This document shows positions 26,225 to 34,191 of a stretch of 64,000 bases of DNA, piece after piece (the stretch's first letter is position 1; the number at the start of each line of letters is the position of its first letter). Under the pieces are notes generated by a model. The model did not search any database and was not told where the DNA came from. It worked only from the letters and a program-made list of their open reading frames with translations. The translations under genes were made by a program, and so were the position numbers. Source of the stretch: Pseudomonas sp. C1C7. GTDB taxonomy: Bacteria > Pseudomonadota > Gammaproteobacteria > Pseudomonadales > Pseudomonadaceae. The DNA is taken from positions 45,097 to 109,096 of the forward strand of contig NZ_JABFMP010000025.1 of NCBI RefSeq assembly GCF_013359595.1, written 5' to 3'.

Positions 26225-27760
26225 ATGCGTACAAGTCTTTCAAACAACAATATTGCGCTGGATCTGCCCTCCTCCCACTCCACTCAACGAGATCAAACTC
26301 AGCAATGCCCCGTGGTGCTCAGCCCCCGCCTGCATAACCAGGACCTGGCACCGACCAAGGTCGAAGGCCGGCGTTGGGGCAAGTACAGCATCTTCGCCCT
26401 GTGGACCAACGACGTTCACAACATCGCCAACTATTCCTTTGCCATCGGTTTGTACGCCCTGGGCCTGGGCGGCTGGCAGATCCTGCTTTCGCTGGGCATC
26501 GGCGCGGCGCTGGTCTACATGTTCATGAACCTGTCCGGCTACATGGGGCAGAAAACCGGCGTGCCCTTTCCGGTGATCAGCCGGATCAGTTTCGGTATCC
26601 ACGGCGCGCAGATTCCTGCGTTGATCCGTGCCGTGATCGCCATCGCCTGGTTCGGGATTCAGACGTACCTGGCCTCGGTGGTATTCCGCGTGCTGTTGAC
26701 CGCGATCCACCCCGGCTTTGCCGAATACGACCACAACTCGATCCTCGGTCTGTCGACCCTGGGCTGGGTGTGCTTCGTGGCGATCTGGTTCGTGCAGCTG
26801 GCCATCCTCGCCTACGGCATGGAAATGGTGCGGCGCTATGAAGCGTTCGCCGGGCCGGTGATTCTGCTGACCGTCGCCGCCCTCGCCGCCTGGATGTACT
26901 TCCAGGCCAACGCCACCATCGCCTGGTCGATCCGCGAACCGCTGACCGGTGGCGAGATGTGGCGCAACATCTTCGCCGGTGGCGCCCTGTGGCTGGCGAT
27001 CTACGGCACGCTGATCCTCAACTTCTGCGACTTCGCCCGTTCCTCGCCGTGCCGCAAGACGATCAAGGTCGGCAACTTCTGGGGCCTGCCGGTGAACATT
27101 CTGGTGTTCGCGGCGATCACCGTCCTGCTGTGTGGCGCGCAGTTCCAGATCGATGGCCGGATCATCGAGAGCCCGACCGAGATCATCGCCTCGATCCCCA
27201 ACACCTTCTTCCTGGTGCTCGGTTGCCTGGCGTTCCTGATCGTTACTGTGGCGGTCAACATCATGGCCAACTTCGTCGCCCCGGCGTTCGTGCTCAGCAA
27301 CCTGGCGCCCAAGTACCTGACCTTCCGTCGCGCCGGCCTGATCAGCGCCACCATCGCCGTGCTGATCCTGCCGTGGAACCTCTACAACAGCCCGCTGGTG
27401 ATCGTGTACTTCCTGTCGGGCCTGGGTGCCCTGCTCGGCCCGCTGTATGGCGTGATCATGGTCGACTACTGGCTGGTGCGAAAAGGCCAGGTCAACGTGC
27501 CGCAGCTGTACAGCGAAGACCCCAACGGCGCGTATTACTACAGCCGTGGCGTCAATCTGCGCGCCGTGGCGGCGTTCATTCCCGCGGCCCTGATCGCCAT
27601 CGTCCTGGCGCTGGTGCCAGGCTTCCACCTGGTCTCGCCGTTCTCCTGGCTGATCGGCGCCGGCATCGCCGGGATGCTCTACCTGATCATCGCCAAGCGC
27701 GAACCGCACTACGCCGACGTCAGCGGTGAATCCATCGCCGTCGACAACGTCAGCCACTGA
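26225..27760 (+). CDS. NCS1-family nucleobase/hydantoin/allantoin permease
   Basis: 511 residues from the ATG at 26225 (AGGAG 10 bases upstream). About twelve membrane helices are visible from WTNDVHNIANYSFAIG on. That segment and YMGQKTGVPFPVISR, IAWFGIQTYLAS and LNFCDFAR are NCS1 hallmarks lining the sodium and substrate sites. The C-terminal part carries MVDYWLVRKGQVNV. NCS1 members import hydantoins, allantoin, uracil, cytosine or thiamine; the downstream hydantoin-racemase-like gene favours a hydantoin or allantoin-type ring. Confidence 0.88.
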   Translation: MRTSLSNNNIALDLPSSHSTQRDQTQQCPVVLSPRLHNQDLAPTKVEGRRWGKYSIFALWTNDVHNIANYSFAIGLYALGLGGWQILLSLGIGAALVYMFMNLSGYMGQKTGVPFPVISRISFGIHGAQIPALIRAVIAIAWFGIQTYLASVVFRVLLTAIHPGFAEYDHNSILGLSTLGWVCFVAIWFVQLAILAYGMEMVRRYEAFAGPVILLTVAALAAWMYFQANATIAWSIREPLTGGEMWRNIFAGGALWLAIYGTLILNFCDFARSSPCRKTIKVGNFWGLPVNILVFAAITVLLCGAQFQIDGRIIESPTEIIASIPNTFFLVLGCLAFLIVTVAVNIMANFVAPAFVLSNLAPKYLTFRRAGLISATIAVLILPWNLYNSPLVIVYFLSGLGALLGPLYGVIMVDYWLVRKGQVNVPQLYSEDPNGAYYYSRGVNLRAVAAFIPAALIAIVLALVPGFHLVSPFSWLIGAGIAGMLYLIIAKREPHYADVSGESIAVDNVSH

Positions 27761-27767
27761 CTCCATC

Positions 27768-27790
27768 GCGGCCCGGCAGTGTCGGGCCGC
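27768..27790 (+). other. Hairpin between the permease and racemase genes
   Basis: Stem GCGGCCCG / CGGGCCGC with a 7-base loop. No T-run follows, so it is more likely an RNA-stability or attenuation element than a full terminator. Confidence 0.45.
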
Positions 27791-27798
27791 CCCACCTA

Positions 27799-27825
27799 GT
27801 TAAAAGCACCCTGTTAAAAGCACCC
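27799..27825 (+). repeat. Tandem direct repeat in the racemase leader
   Basis: GTTAAAAGCACCC occurs at 27799-27811 and again at 27813-27825, just before the ribosome-binding site (AAGGA) of the racemase gene. Confidence 0.6.
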
Positions 27826-27842
27826 CGCTATAAGGACTTCCC

Positions 27843-28571
27843 ATGCGTATTCTCGTGGTCAACGTCAACACCACCGAATCCATCACCCAGGCCATTGCCC
27901 GTTCGGCGCAGGCCGTTGCTTCACCCGGTACGGAAATCGTCGGCCTGACGCCGCAGTTCGGCGCCGACTCGGTTGAAGGCAATTTCGAAAGTTACCTGGC
28001 AGCCATCGCCGTGATGGACCGGGTGATGTCCTACGACCAGCCCTTCGATGCAGTGATTCAGGCCGGTTACGGCGAACATGGCCGCGAAGGCCTGCAAGAG
28101 CTGCTCAATGTGCCGGTGGTCGACATCACCGACGCGGCGGCGAGCACCGCGATGTATCTCGGCCACGCGTATTCGGTGGTCACCACCCTGGATCGCACCG
28201 TGCCGCTGATCGAGGATCGCCTGAAACTGTCCGGGCTGTGGGATCGCTGTGCCTCGGTGCGCGCCAGCGGCCTGGCGGTGCTGGAACTGGAACATGAGCC
28301 GCAACGCGCGCTGGAAGCCATCGTGCATCAGGCGGAGCTGGCGGTGACTCAGGACAAGGCCGAAGTGATTTGCCTGGGCTGCGGCGGCATGGCCGGGCTG
28401 GATGAGCAGATTCGCCAGCGCACCGGCGTGCCGGTGGTGGATGGGGTGACGGCGGCGGTGACGATTGCCGAATCGCTGGTGCGGTTGGGGTTGTCGACCT
28501 CGAAGGTGCGGACCTACGCGACGCCGCGGCCGAAGCGGATCATTGGTTGGGCGGAGCGTTTCAGCAGGTAG
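27843..28571 (+). CDS. Asp/Glu/hydantoin racemase family protein
   Basis: 242 residues, close to HyuE and allantoin racemases (about 240-250). N-terminal NVNTTESITQAI corresponds to the NPNTT motif, VTTLDRTVPLIEDRL follows, and the second catalytic cysteine sits in ICLGCGGMAGL. The position of the first catalytic cysteine, ACFGDPG in typical members, reads AGYGEHG here, with glycine in place of cysteine. The enzyme may therefore lack racemase activity or act differently. It follows the NCS1 permease by 82 bases and probably shares its transcript. Confidence 0.8.
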   Translation: MRILVVNVNTTESITQAIARSAQAVASPGTEIVGLTPQFGADSVEGNFESYLAAIAVMDRVMSYDQPFDAVIQAGYGEHGREGLQELLNVPVVDITDAAASTAMYLGHAYSVVTTLDRTVPLIEDRLKLSGLWDRCASVRASGLAVLELEHEPQRALEAIVHQAELAVTQDKAEVICLGCGGMAGLDEQIRQRTGVPVVDGVTAAVTIAESLVRLGLSTSKVRTYATPRPKRIIGWAERFSR

Positions 28572-28584
28572 ACCGCGTTATCGT

Positions 28585-28612
28585 TCTTCGCGGGCAAGCC
28601 TCGCTCACACGG
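28585..28612. repeat. Degenerate single REP unit, family B
   Basis: CTTCGCGGGCAAGCCTCGCTC matches the left arm of the element at 24136. The right partner is decayed (GAAGCAAGCCCGC near 28627-28640). Confidence 0.55.
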
Positions 28613-28657
28613 GGTTTGTCCTGGCACGAAGCAAGCCCGCACACACTTGGATGTATG

Positions 28658-29353
28658 TCAGGCCCATTCGAGGGTTGGCAGGCCAAAGACACCCGGCCTG
28701 AACGCTTTCAACGTACGCAGAACCCCATCGGCATGCGCGTACTTCTCGTCCGCCATCGCCGCATCCGGAATGGCGATCGCCGTCATCCCCGCCGCCTTCG
28801 CCGCCGTGACGCCAAACGGCGAATCCTCGAACACCAGGCAATCCTTGGGCTCGACACCCAGACGCCGCGCTGCGGTCAGGAAGATATCCGGCGCCGGTTT
28901 CGCCGCGCCGACTTCCGGGTCGTCGGCCGTGACGATGGTGTCGAACAGCGCGAACCAGTCGCGGTGCAACGTGGTTTTCTGGCCGAACGAATGGCTGGTC
29001 GAACTGGTGCCGACCGCGATGGGAATGTTGTTGGCCTTCAGATGCCGCACCAGTTCCTGTGCGCCCGGCATCGCCTGCGCAGCAGGAAAACGCTCGCGCA
29101 TCAGCGGCTCGCGGATTACCAGAAATTCTTCGGCGGTGATCGGCAGGTCCAGGGCTTCGACCACGTAACGAGCCAGGTCGCCGGCGCCACGACCGATAAT
29201 GTTCTGCTTGATGCTCCAGTCGAAGGTGCGTCCATAGCGCCCGGCAATCAGAGAGGTGACTTCGGTGTAGATGCCCTCGGTATCCAGCAGCAAGCCGTCC
29301 ATATCGAAAATCACGGCCTTGATCGGGCCGAACTCATCCAGCGCTGCATTCAT
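28658..29353 (-). CDS. HAD-IA family phosphatase (beta-phosphoglucomutase-like)
   Basis: 231 residues. FDMDGLLLDTE is the nucleophile motif with the cap domain following, VGTSSTS is motif II, AAKPAPDIFL the lysine motif, and VFEDSPFGVTAAKAAGM motif IV. The sequence type is that of pseudouridine-5'-phosphatase/YniC-like sugar phosphatases; the substrate cannot be told. It stands alone and convergent with the racemase gene. Confidence 0.85.
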   Translation of the reverse strand: MNAALDEFGPIKAVIFDMDGLLLDTEGIYTEVTSLIAGRYGRTFDWSIKQNIIGRGAGDLARYVVEALDLPITAEEFLVIREPLMRERFPAAQAMPGAQELVRHLKANNIPIAVGTSSTSHSFGQKTTLHRDWFALFDTIVTADDPEVGAAKPAPDIFLTAARRLGVEPKDCLVFEDSPFGVTAAKAAGMTAIAIPDAAMADEKYAHADGVLRTLKAFRPGVFGLPTLEWA

Positions 29354-29527
29354 CGCATCTGATCCGTTTCAAAGGCATCCGGGGCGGCGCGGGGGTGGCC
29401 GGCGCGGTGGCTGATTAAAGGATTCAGCAGGATAGCGAGCTATGGGGATGGTGGGCAACGGGCAATTCCAAGGCTGACGAAGAACATGGATCGCGATGGG
29501 CATCAGGTCGGGTTAACAACCCTGAAA

Positions 29528-29842
29528 TTATCCGCCGCCCTTCCCTTTGCTACTGCCCGAATCCCTGGACTGACTGGAGGATCCACTATCCACCGACCCC
29601 TTCTCACTCTTGACCCCACTGTCCTTCTTCGCACTGGTGCTGCTGCCATTGGCATCCCCACCATTGCCACCCCCAATCGAACCCGGGGGCAGCGCATTCT
29701 CGGGGCCTGAGCCCGCGTTCATTTCCGTGGACGGCGGCATTCCACCCTTGTCGACTGGCGCATCGTTGCCGGCAAACGCCGCCCATGAACACAGCGACAT
29801 CAAGCCGGCCATTGCCATGGCCGTGATTTTTGACCTGATCAT
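29528..29842 (-). CDS. Small secreted Gly/Ser-rich protein, unknown function
   Basis: 104 residues with a clear signal peptide (MIRSKITAMAMAGLMSLCSWAAFA). The mature part is low-complexity, rich in glycine, serine and asparagine, with lysine/aspartate pairs (SIGGGNGGDANGSS, KKDSGVKSEKGSVDS) and ends KGKGGG. It is probably disordered in the periplasm or exported. No domain is recognised. A family of such small proteins follows upstream. Confidence 0.6.
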   Translation of the reverse strand: MIRSKITAMAMAGLMSLCSWAAFAGNDAPVDKGGMPPSTEMNAGSGPENALPPGSIGGGNGGDANGSSTSAKKDSGVKSEKGSVDSGSSSQSRDSGSSKGKGGG

Positions 29843-29940
29843 GGTGCACTCCTTTTCAAAGCTGCTTACCTGACTGTTGGCAGCAGGCGCTTTTCAAGGT
29901 TGCCGTTCAATCGACAAGCGGTCTTTGGCGTTAGCAGTTA

Positions 29941-30120
29941 TCAGCTCGGATTGTCAGGGGGAGACTCAACGTCGGTGCGCCTGATGTCTTCGTCGGGCAC
30001 CTGCTCGATACCGGCGTCATCGTCGGGTGGTCGCTGGTCGCGATCCAGGGGATCGGTGGGTGAAGGCAGGGGATATTCGGGGGTTTCGTCGGCGTCGGTG
30101 TCTCTCGGTTCAGCGTTCAT
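29941..30120 (-). CDS. Small acidic, proline-rich protein, unknown function
   Basis: 59 residues, starting MNAEPRDTDADETPEYPL and ending ESPPDNPS. Over a quarter of residues are Asp or Glu and about a fifth Pro, with no cysteine and no hydrophobic core, so it is likely disordered. A GAGAGGTGCGCC segment precedes the ATG and gives a good ribosome-binding site. Similar tiny proteins occur in related Pseudomonas near stress genes; I do not recognise a function. Confidence 0.6.
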   Translation of the reverse strand: MNAEPRDTDADETPEYPLPSPTDPLDRDQRPPDDDAGIEQVPDEDIRRTDVESPPDNPS

Positions 30121-30205
30121 GGCGCACCTCTCAGCGAGCCTGAAAGGCAGGCCCTGACATTTCGAGGATTACGCGCTGCGCACGTTCGACCGGGCGGACA
30201 ACCGG

Positions 30206-30391
30206 TCAATCATCATCGTCTTCGTGATCATGCTCGAGTTCGATATTGCCCACATCACCGGCATCATCCGAATCGTTGAGCGGCACCGTGGCGTCGTCCA
30301 TCAGTGAACCCGGATCCTCATTGCCCGGATCGTTGATCAGCGGATCGATGACCGGACTGTCTTGTGTTTTACCCGCAGCTTTCGAAGCCAT
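30206..30391 (-). CDS. Small acidic protein, unknown function
   Basis: 61 residues, ending in a run of aspartate/glutamate (EHDHEDDDD). A basic N-terminus (MASKAAGKTQ) is followed by an Asp-rich remainder with no hydrophobic stretch; GAGGTG lies upstream of the start. With its neighbours at 29941 and 30461 it forms a group of small low-complexity proteins on the minus strand. Confidence 0.6.
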   Translation of the reverse strand: MASKAAGKTQDSPVIDPLINDPGNEDPGSLMDDATVPLNDSDDAGDVGNIELEHDHEDDDD

Positions 30392-30460
30392 GGCACACCT
30401 CGAGTATTCAGAGGTGAGGAGTGTTCAGCCCCTCACCTTGGCTCCTCATCAAAGCAACCA

Positions 30461-30907
30461 TCAATGATGTCGGTTGCGATGCTTGTTCTTGTGCTTGTGA
30501 CCACCGGAGTGGTGGTCATTGTCGGTACCCAGATTATTGCCGACCGCACCACCGGCCGCACCACCAAGACCTGCACCGATGGCCGAACCGGTAGAACCGC
30601 CAAGGCTGTTGCCGATCACCGAACCGCCGGCGCCACCCAGGCCACCGCCGATTGCCGCTTCAGTGCGGCTGCCTTTGCGGGCACCGACCGCACTACCGGC
30701 GGCGCCACCGACACCGGCGCCCACCGCGGCACCGGTACTGCCGCCTACCTGGCCACCGACGACGTTACCGAGTACGCCGCCAAGGCCACCGCCCACCGCG
30801 GCGGAGCCGTTATCGCCCGCCATGGCCAAGGGTGAAAGCAACAGTCCAAAAACCAAGGCCGGTATCAGGGGACGTCGAGTCTCTTTACCTTTGGCATTCG
30901 CTGTCAT
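30461..30907 (-). CDS. Glycine-zipper secreted protein
   Basis: 148 residues from the ATG at 30907 (MTANAKGKETRRPL). A signal or anchor segment (LIPALVFGLLLSPLAMAG) is followed by about 90 residues of glycine-zipper repeats (GGGLGGVLGNVVGGQVGG and variants with the AVGAGVGGAAGSAVG pattern). The C-terminus is His/Lys/Asn-rich (GGHKHKNKHRNRHH) and may bind metal. Glycine zippers usually insert in or line up on membranes. Function unknown. Confidence 0.75.
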   Translation of the reverse strand: MTANAKGKETRRPLIPALVFGLLLSPLAMAGDNGSAAVGGGLGGVLGNVVGGQVGGSTGAAVGAGVGGAAGSAVGARKGSRTEAAIGGGLGGAGGSVIGNSLGGSTGSAIGAGLGGAAGGAVGNNLGTDNDHHSGGHKHKNKHRNRHH

Positions 30908-30981
30908 GGTGTGCCTCGAATCTTCAAGGGATGTAAAGATTTGAGGCTCGATCGGGAAAAACGTTCGCTGAAGTCGATTGA

Positions 30982-31416
30982 TCAACCGGCGATGGCACGA
31001 TCCACCGACAGCTTGCCCGCACCTTCAATCAGCACCGCGATGCTGCCACCCAGCAGGGCCAGGGCGAATTCGTAGCCGTTGTTGGCCATGAACAGACCGT
31101 TGCTGATGTGCACCGAGAAGATCGCCACCAGCGAAAGGAAGGTCAGGCCCAGCGCCGCAGGGCGCACCAGCAGGCCGATGATCAGGGCCAGACCGGCGAA
31201 GAACTCGGTACCGCCCGCCAGCGTCGCCATCAGGTAGCCCGGGGTCAGGCCGATGCTTTCCATGTATTGAGCGGTCCCGGCCAGGCCGTACCCACCGAAG
31301 GCGCCGAAGAGTTTTTGCGAACCGTGTGCGGCGAAGATGATGCCGACGAAAATTCGCAGAACGGTCAGGCCGTAGCCAGCGCGGGTAAACAGTACCTTGT
31401 TGATCAGAGTGCTCAT
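30982..31416 (-). CDS. DoxX-family inner-membrane protein
   Basis: 144 residues with four membrane helices. LRIFVGIIFAAHGSQKLFGAFGG contains the family HGxQKLFG motif. GGTEFFAGLALIIGLLVRPAALGL and FSVHISNGLFM follow. DoxX proteins are linked to thiol/oxidative-stress control or act as quinone-type oxidoreductase subunits; the exact role here is open. It is the first gene of a minus-strand series but spaced 74 bases from the glycine-zipper gene. Confidence 0.85.
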   Translation of the reverse strand: MSTLINKVLFTRAGYGLTVLRIFVGIIFAAHGSQKLFGAFGGYGLAGTAQYMESIGLTPGYLMATLAGGTEFFAGLALIIGLLVRPAALGLTFLSLVAIFSVHISNGLFMANNGYEFALALLGGSIAVLIEGAGKLSVDRAIAG

Positions 31417-31519
31417 GCTGTGTCATCCATTGTGAGTGTGTGTTCGTTGGGCGCCATATTAATCGGCAAACAAAATAGTAAAAGCGCAAAAAACCGCTAT
31501 AACAGTTCAGTTTATTCGA

Positions 31520-32938
31520 TCATTTACGCAGGGCGACCTTTTGCCCCTGAGGCTCCAACGACTCACGCTCACGATCGAACGCCAGATAGTACTTGTTCAC
31601 GCTATTAACATAGCTGACAGGTCCCATCCCCACCTGCTCCATGGCGATGCGCTCGACCTGGAAGAACCACTGATTGGGATTCAGGCCACGCCGCCGCGCT
31701 TCGGCGCGCATGCCCTGAACCCGCTCCGGACCGATGTTGTAGGCCGCCAGCACGAACGCCATGCGCTCGCGTTCGTTGAGTTTGGGACTGGCGAAGAACT
31801 TCTTGCGGATCATCGCCAGGTACTTGGCCCCGGCCTGCACATTGTTATCGAGATCCTGAATATTGCTGACCCCGACCCGCTGGGCCGCGGATGGCGTGAT
31901 CTGCATCAGGCCGGTGGGACCGCCGCCACGGGCCTTGGGTTGCAGGCCGGACTCCTTGAACGCCAGCGCCGCCAGGTTCAACCAGTCCATCCCCTGGGCA
32001 GCGGCGTGTTTCTGCAGCACCGGGCGCAGTTTTTCCAGACGCTGGCGGTCAGCCTTGGCCAGGGGATAGTGCACTTGATAGAGGCGGCGGTAGATGCGCA
32101 GGAACGCGGCGTCCTGGTCCGAGGGTTTCTTGTAGCCGGTAAGGAAGCGATCGATGCTGGCCCGCAGCATCGACGCATCGCGGCGCACGAACCAGTATTC
32201 CTCGCCCGGATCACTGATCTGCACCTGCCGGTCGATACGCAGCTTGGGCAGGATCTTGCCCCAGCGCTCGGCAATCGGTTGCTCGACGATGGTCAGGTGA
32301 AAGATCCCACCCTGGACCATCTCCAGCACATCCTCGACCGCCAGGCTGGGATCGACCCATTCGATGATGACCGGCGGCAGTTTGTGCAGGGCGAGTTTCT
32401 GATTGATCTGGCTCACGGCATCACCGGCGGCACTGCCGGTGGGCAGTGCCAGGGTTTTGCCCGACAGCTGTTCCAGGCGGGTATAGCGGCGTTCGCCCTT
32501 GATGCCGACCAGCACCAGCGGCACGTCGCGGGCAATCGGCTCGCTGGTGCTGACGGCATAGCCGGCCCGCAGATCGAGCAATTCACCGGGCGCGACCAGG
32601 TCGCCCTCCCCGCGCTGCAAGGCGCCGAGCAGTTGATCCTTGGCCTTGGGAATGATCTTGAGGGAGATTTCCTGACCGTCGCGGGCATGGCCGTTGAGGT
32701 ATTGCTCGAAGGCGCGCAAGCGATGGTATTCGACGCCGATGGACTGGCCCTGGACTTCGCCGGAGCTGTTGCGGCTCTGGTTGACCAGCACGCGCAACAC
32801 ACGGCTGCTGCGAATTTCCGTGAGGTCGCGCACCTTCGCTGCCGGTACGGCTTGCAGTGGCCCGGGCAGCCGCGCCTGCGCCGAGATCGGCAGCAGCAGC
32901 GAACAGCACAGCAGTAGCAAAACCGAGGGACGAATCAT
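31520..32938 (-). CDS. MltF-type lytic transglycosylase (substrate-binding plus SLT domains)
   Basis: 472 residues. A signal peptide (MIRPSVLLLLCCSLLLPISAQA) precedes a family-3 solute-binding-like domain (about 40-270) and a C-terminal SLT domain. The catalytic glutamate is in ALAFKESGLQPKARGGGPTGLMQITPSAAQ, with YNIGPERV near the end. It cleaves peptidoglycan to 1,6-anhydromuropeptides, with the SBP-like domain tuning activity by ligand. It appears to be the second MltF paralogue known in pseudomonads (MltF2), not the lipid-anchored MltF. Confidence 0.88.
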   Translation of the reverse strand: MIRPSVLLLLCCSLLLPISAQARLPGPLQAVPAAKVRDLTEIRSSRVLRVLVNQSRNSSGEVQGQSIGVEYHRLRAFEQYLNGHARDGQEISLKIIPKAKDQLLGALQRGEGDLVAPGELLDLRAGYAVSTSEPIARDVPLVLVGIKGERRYTRLEQLSGKTLALPTGSAAGDAVSQINQKLALHKLPPVIIEWVDPSLAVEDVLEMVQGGIFHLTIVEQPIAERWGKILPKLRIDRQVQISDPGEEYWFVRRDASMLRASIDRFLTGYKKPSDQDAAFLRIYRRLYQVHYPLAKADRQRLEKLRPVLQKHAAAQGMDWLNLAALAFKESGLQPKARGGGPTGLMQITPSAAQRVGVSNIQDLDNNVQAGAKYLAMIRKKFFASPKLNERERMAFVLAAYNIGPERVQGMRAEARRRGLNPNQWFFQVERIAMEQVGMGPVSYVNSVNKYYLAFDRERESLEPQGQKVALRK

Positions 32939-33181
32939 CCACTCTCCGGAAAGAATTCAGGTCGACTGCATGAAACCCATGCAATTAATGAGAAAAAAGC
33001 GCCTTGGGCGCGGGTAAAAAAGTGCGAAAGACTGGCACAGTGATGGCACTCTGACCATCCCGTCTTGCACGCAGATCTGGAGTGCGGTTTCAAAGACAGC
33101 GATAACTGCTTGTAGTTCTTGGTTTTTCTTATAAATCTACAGCTCTGATATGCTTTTCGGCCTTGAGTCCGAGGTAGCACC

Positions 33182-33991
33182 ATGCAACTCATCGATATCG
33201 GCGTCAACCTGACCAACTCCAGTTTCGACGACAAGCACCAGGCGGTGCTCGACCGTGCTTACGCTGCGGGTGTCTGCCAATTGGTCTTGACCGGCACCAG
33301 TGTCGAAGGCAGCGAACAGGCCCTGGAGCTGTGTCGGCAACTGGATGAAAGCGGGCAACGGCTGTTCGCCACCGCCGGCATTCACCCCCACTGCGCTAGC
33401 GACTGGAACGCCGACAGCGCCCGTCAGCTGCGCGGTCTGCTCAAGGAATCCAGCGTGGTGGCCGTGGGCGAATGCGGTCTGGATTTCAACCGCGATTTCT
33501 CGCCGCGCCCGCAACAGGAAAAAGTCCTCGAAGAGCATCTGGCGCTGGCGGTCGAACTGCAGATGCCGGTCTTCCTGCATGAGCGTGATGCGAGCCAGCG
33601 CCTGCTGGAGATCCTGCGCGACTACCGCGATCGGTTGCCGGCCGCGGTCGTGCACTGCTTCACCGGGGAACAGAAGGCGCTGTTCAGCTACCTCGACATG
33701 GACCTGCACATCGGCATTACCGGCTGGATCTGCGACGAACGCCGGGGCACTCATCTGCATCCGCTGGTGAAGGAGATCAAGCGCGGACGTCTGATGCTGG
33801 AGAGCGATGCGCCTTATCTGCTGCCACGCAGCCTGCGACCCAAGCCGAAGAATGGGCGCAATGAGCCGGCGTATTTGACGGAAGTGTTGCGTGAGGTGGC
33901 GTTGCACCGGGGCGAGACGCTCGAGGATCTGGCTGCTCATACCACTGCCTGTGCGCGGGCGTTCTACCGGTTGCCCACAATATCTCAATAA
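33182..33991 (+). CDS. tatD: TatD-family metal-dependent deoxyribonuclease
   Basis: 269 residues with GAGG before the ATG. MQLIDIGVNLTNSSFDD is the TatD-type start, in which the usual HCH is replaced as in E. coli TatD. AVGECGLDFNRDFS, PVFLHERDAS, VVHCFTGE and MLESDAPYLLPR carry the metal ligands. TatD acts as a 3'-5' exonuclease in DNA repair; no tat genes are near. Confidence 0.93.
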   Translation: MQLIDIGVNLTNSSFDDKHQAVLDRAYAAGVCQLVLTGTSVEGSEQALELCRQLDESGQRLFATAGIHPHCASDWNADSARQLRGLLKESSVVAVGECGLDFNRDFSPRPQQEKVLEEHLALAVELQMPVFLHERDASQRLLEILRDYRDRLPAAVVHCFTGEQKALFSYLDMDLHIGITGWICDERRGTHLHPLVKEIKRGRLMLESDAPYLLPRSLRPKPKNGRNEPAYLTEVLREVALHRGETLEDLAAHTTACARAFYRLPTISQ

Positions 33992-34002
33992 CCACCTCAT
34001 CC

Positions 34003-34087
34003 CTGCGGGCTTGCCCGCGATGACGGAGTGTCAGTCGAATCATTTCAACCTGACACACCGCTATCGCGGGCAAGCCCGCTCCCACAG
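34003..34087. repeat. REP-type inverted pair, family B
   Basis: GCGGGCTTGCCCGCGATGAC on the left and ATCGCGGGCAAGCCCGCTCC on the right. It lies between tatD and the chemoreceptor gene. Confidence 0.8.
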
Positions 34088-34191
34088 GGGAATGGTGGTG
34101 TCTGTTGATCCACATCAACAACCCATGGCATGGATAGCGGCAAACTAATGGCACCTTGCCAAAACTGTTTCCGCTATCAGAGAAGACCTCC

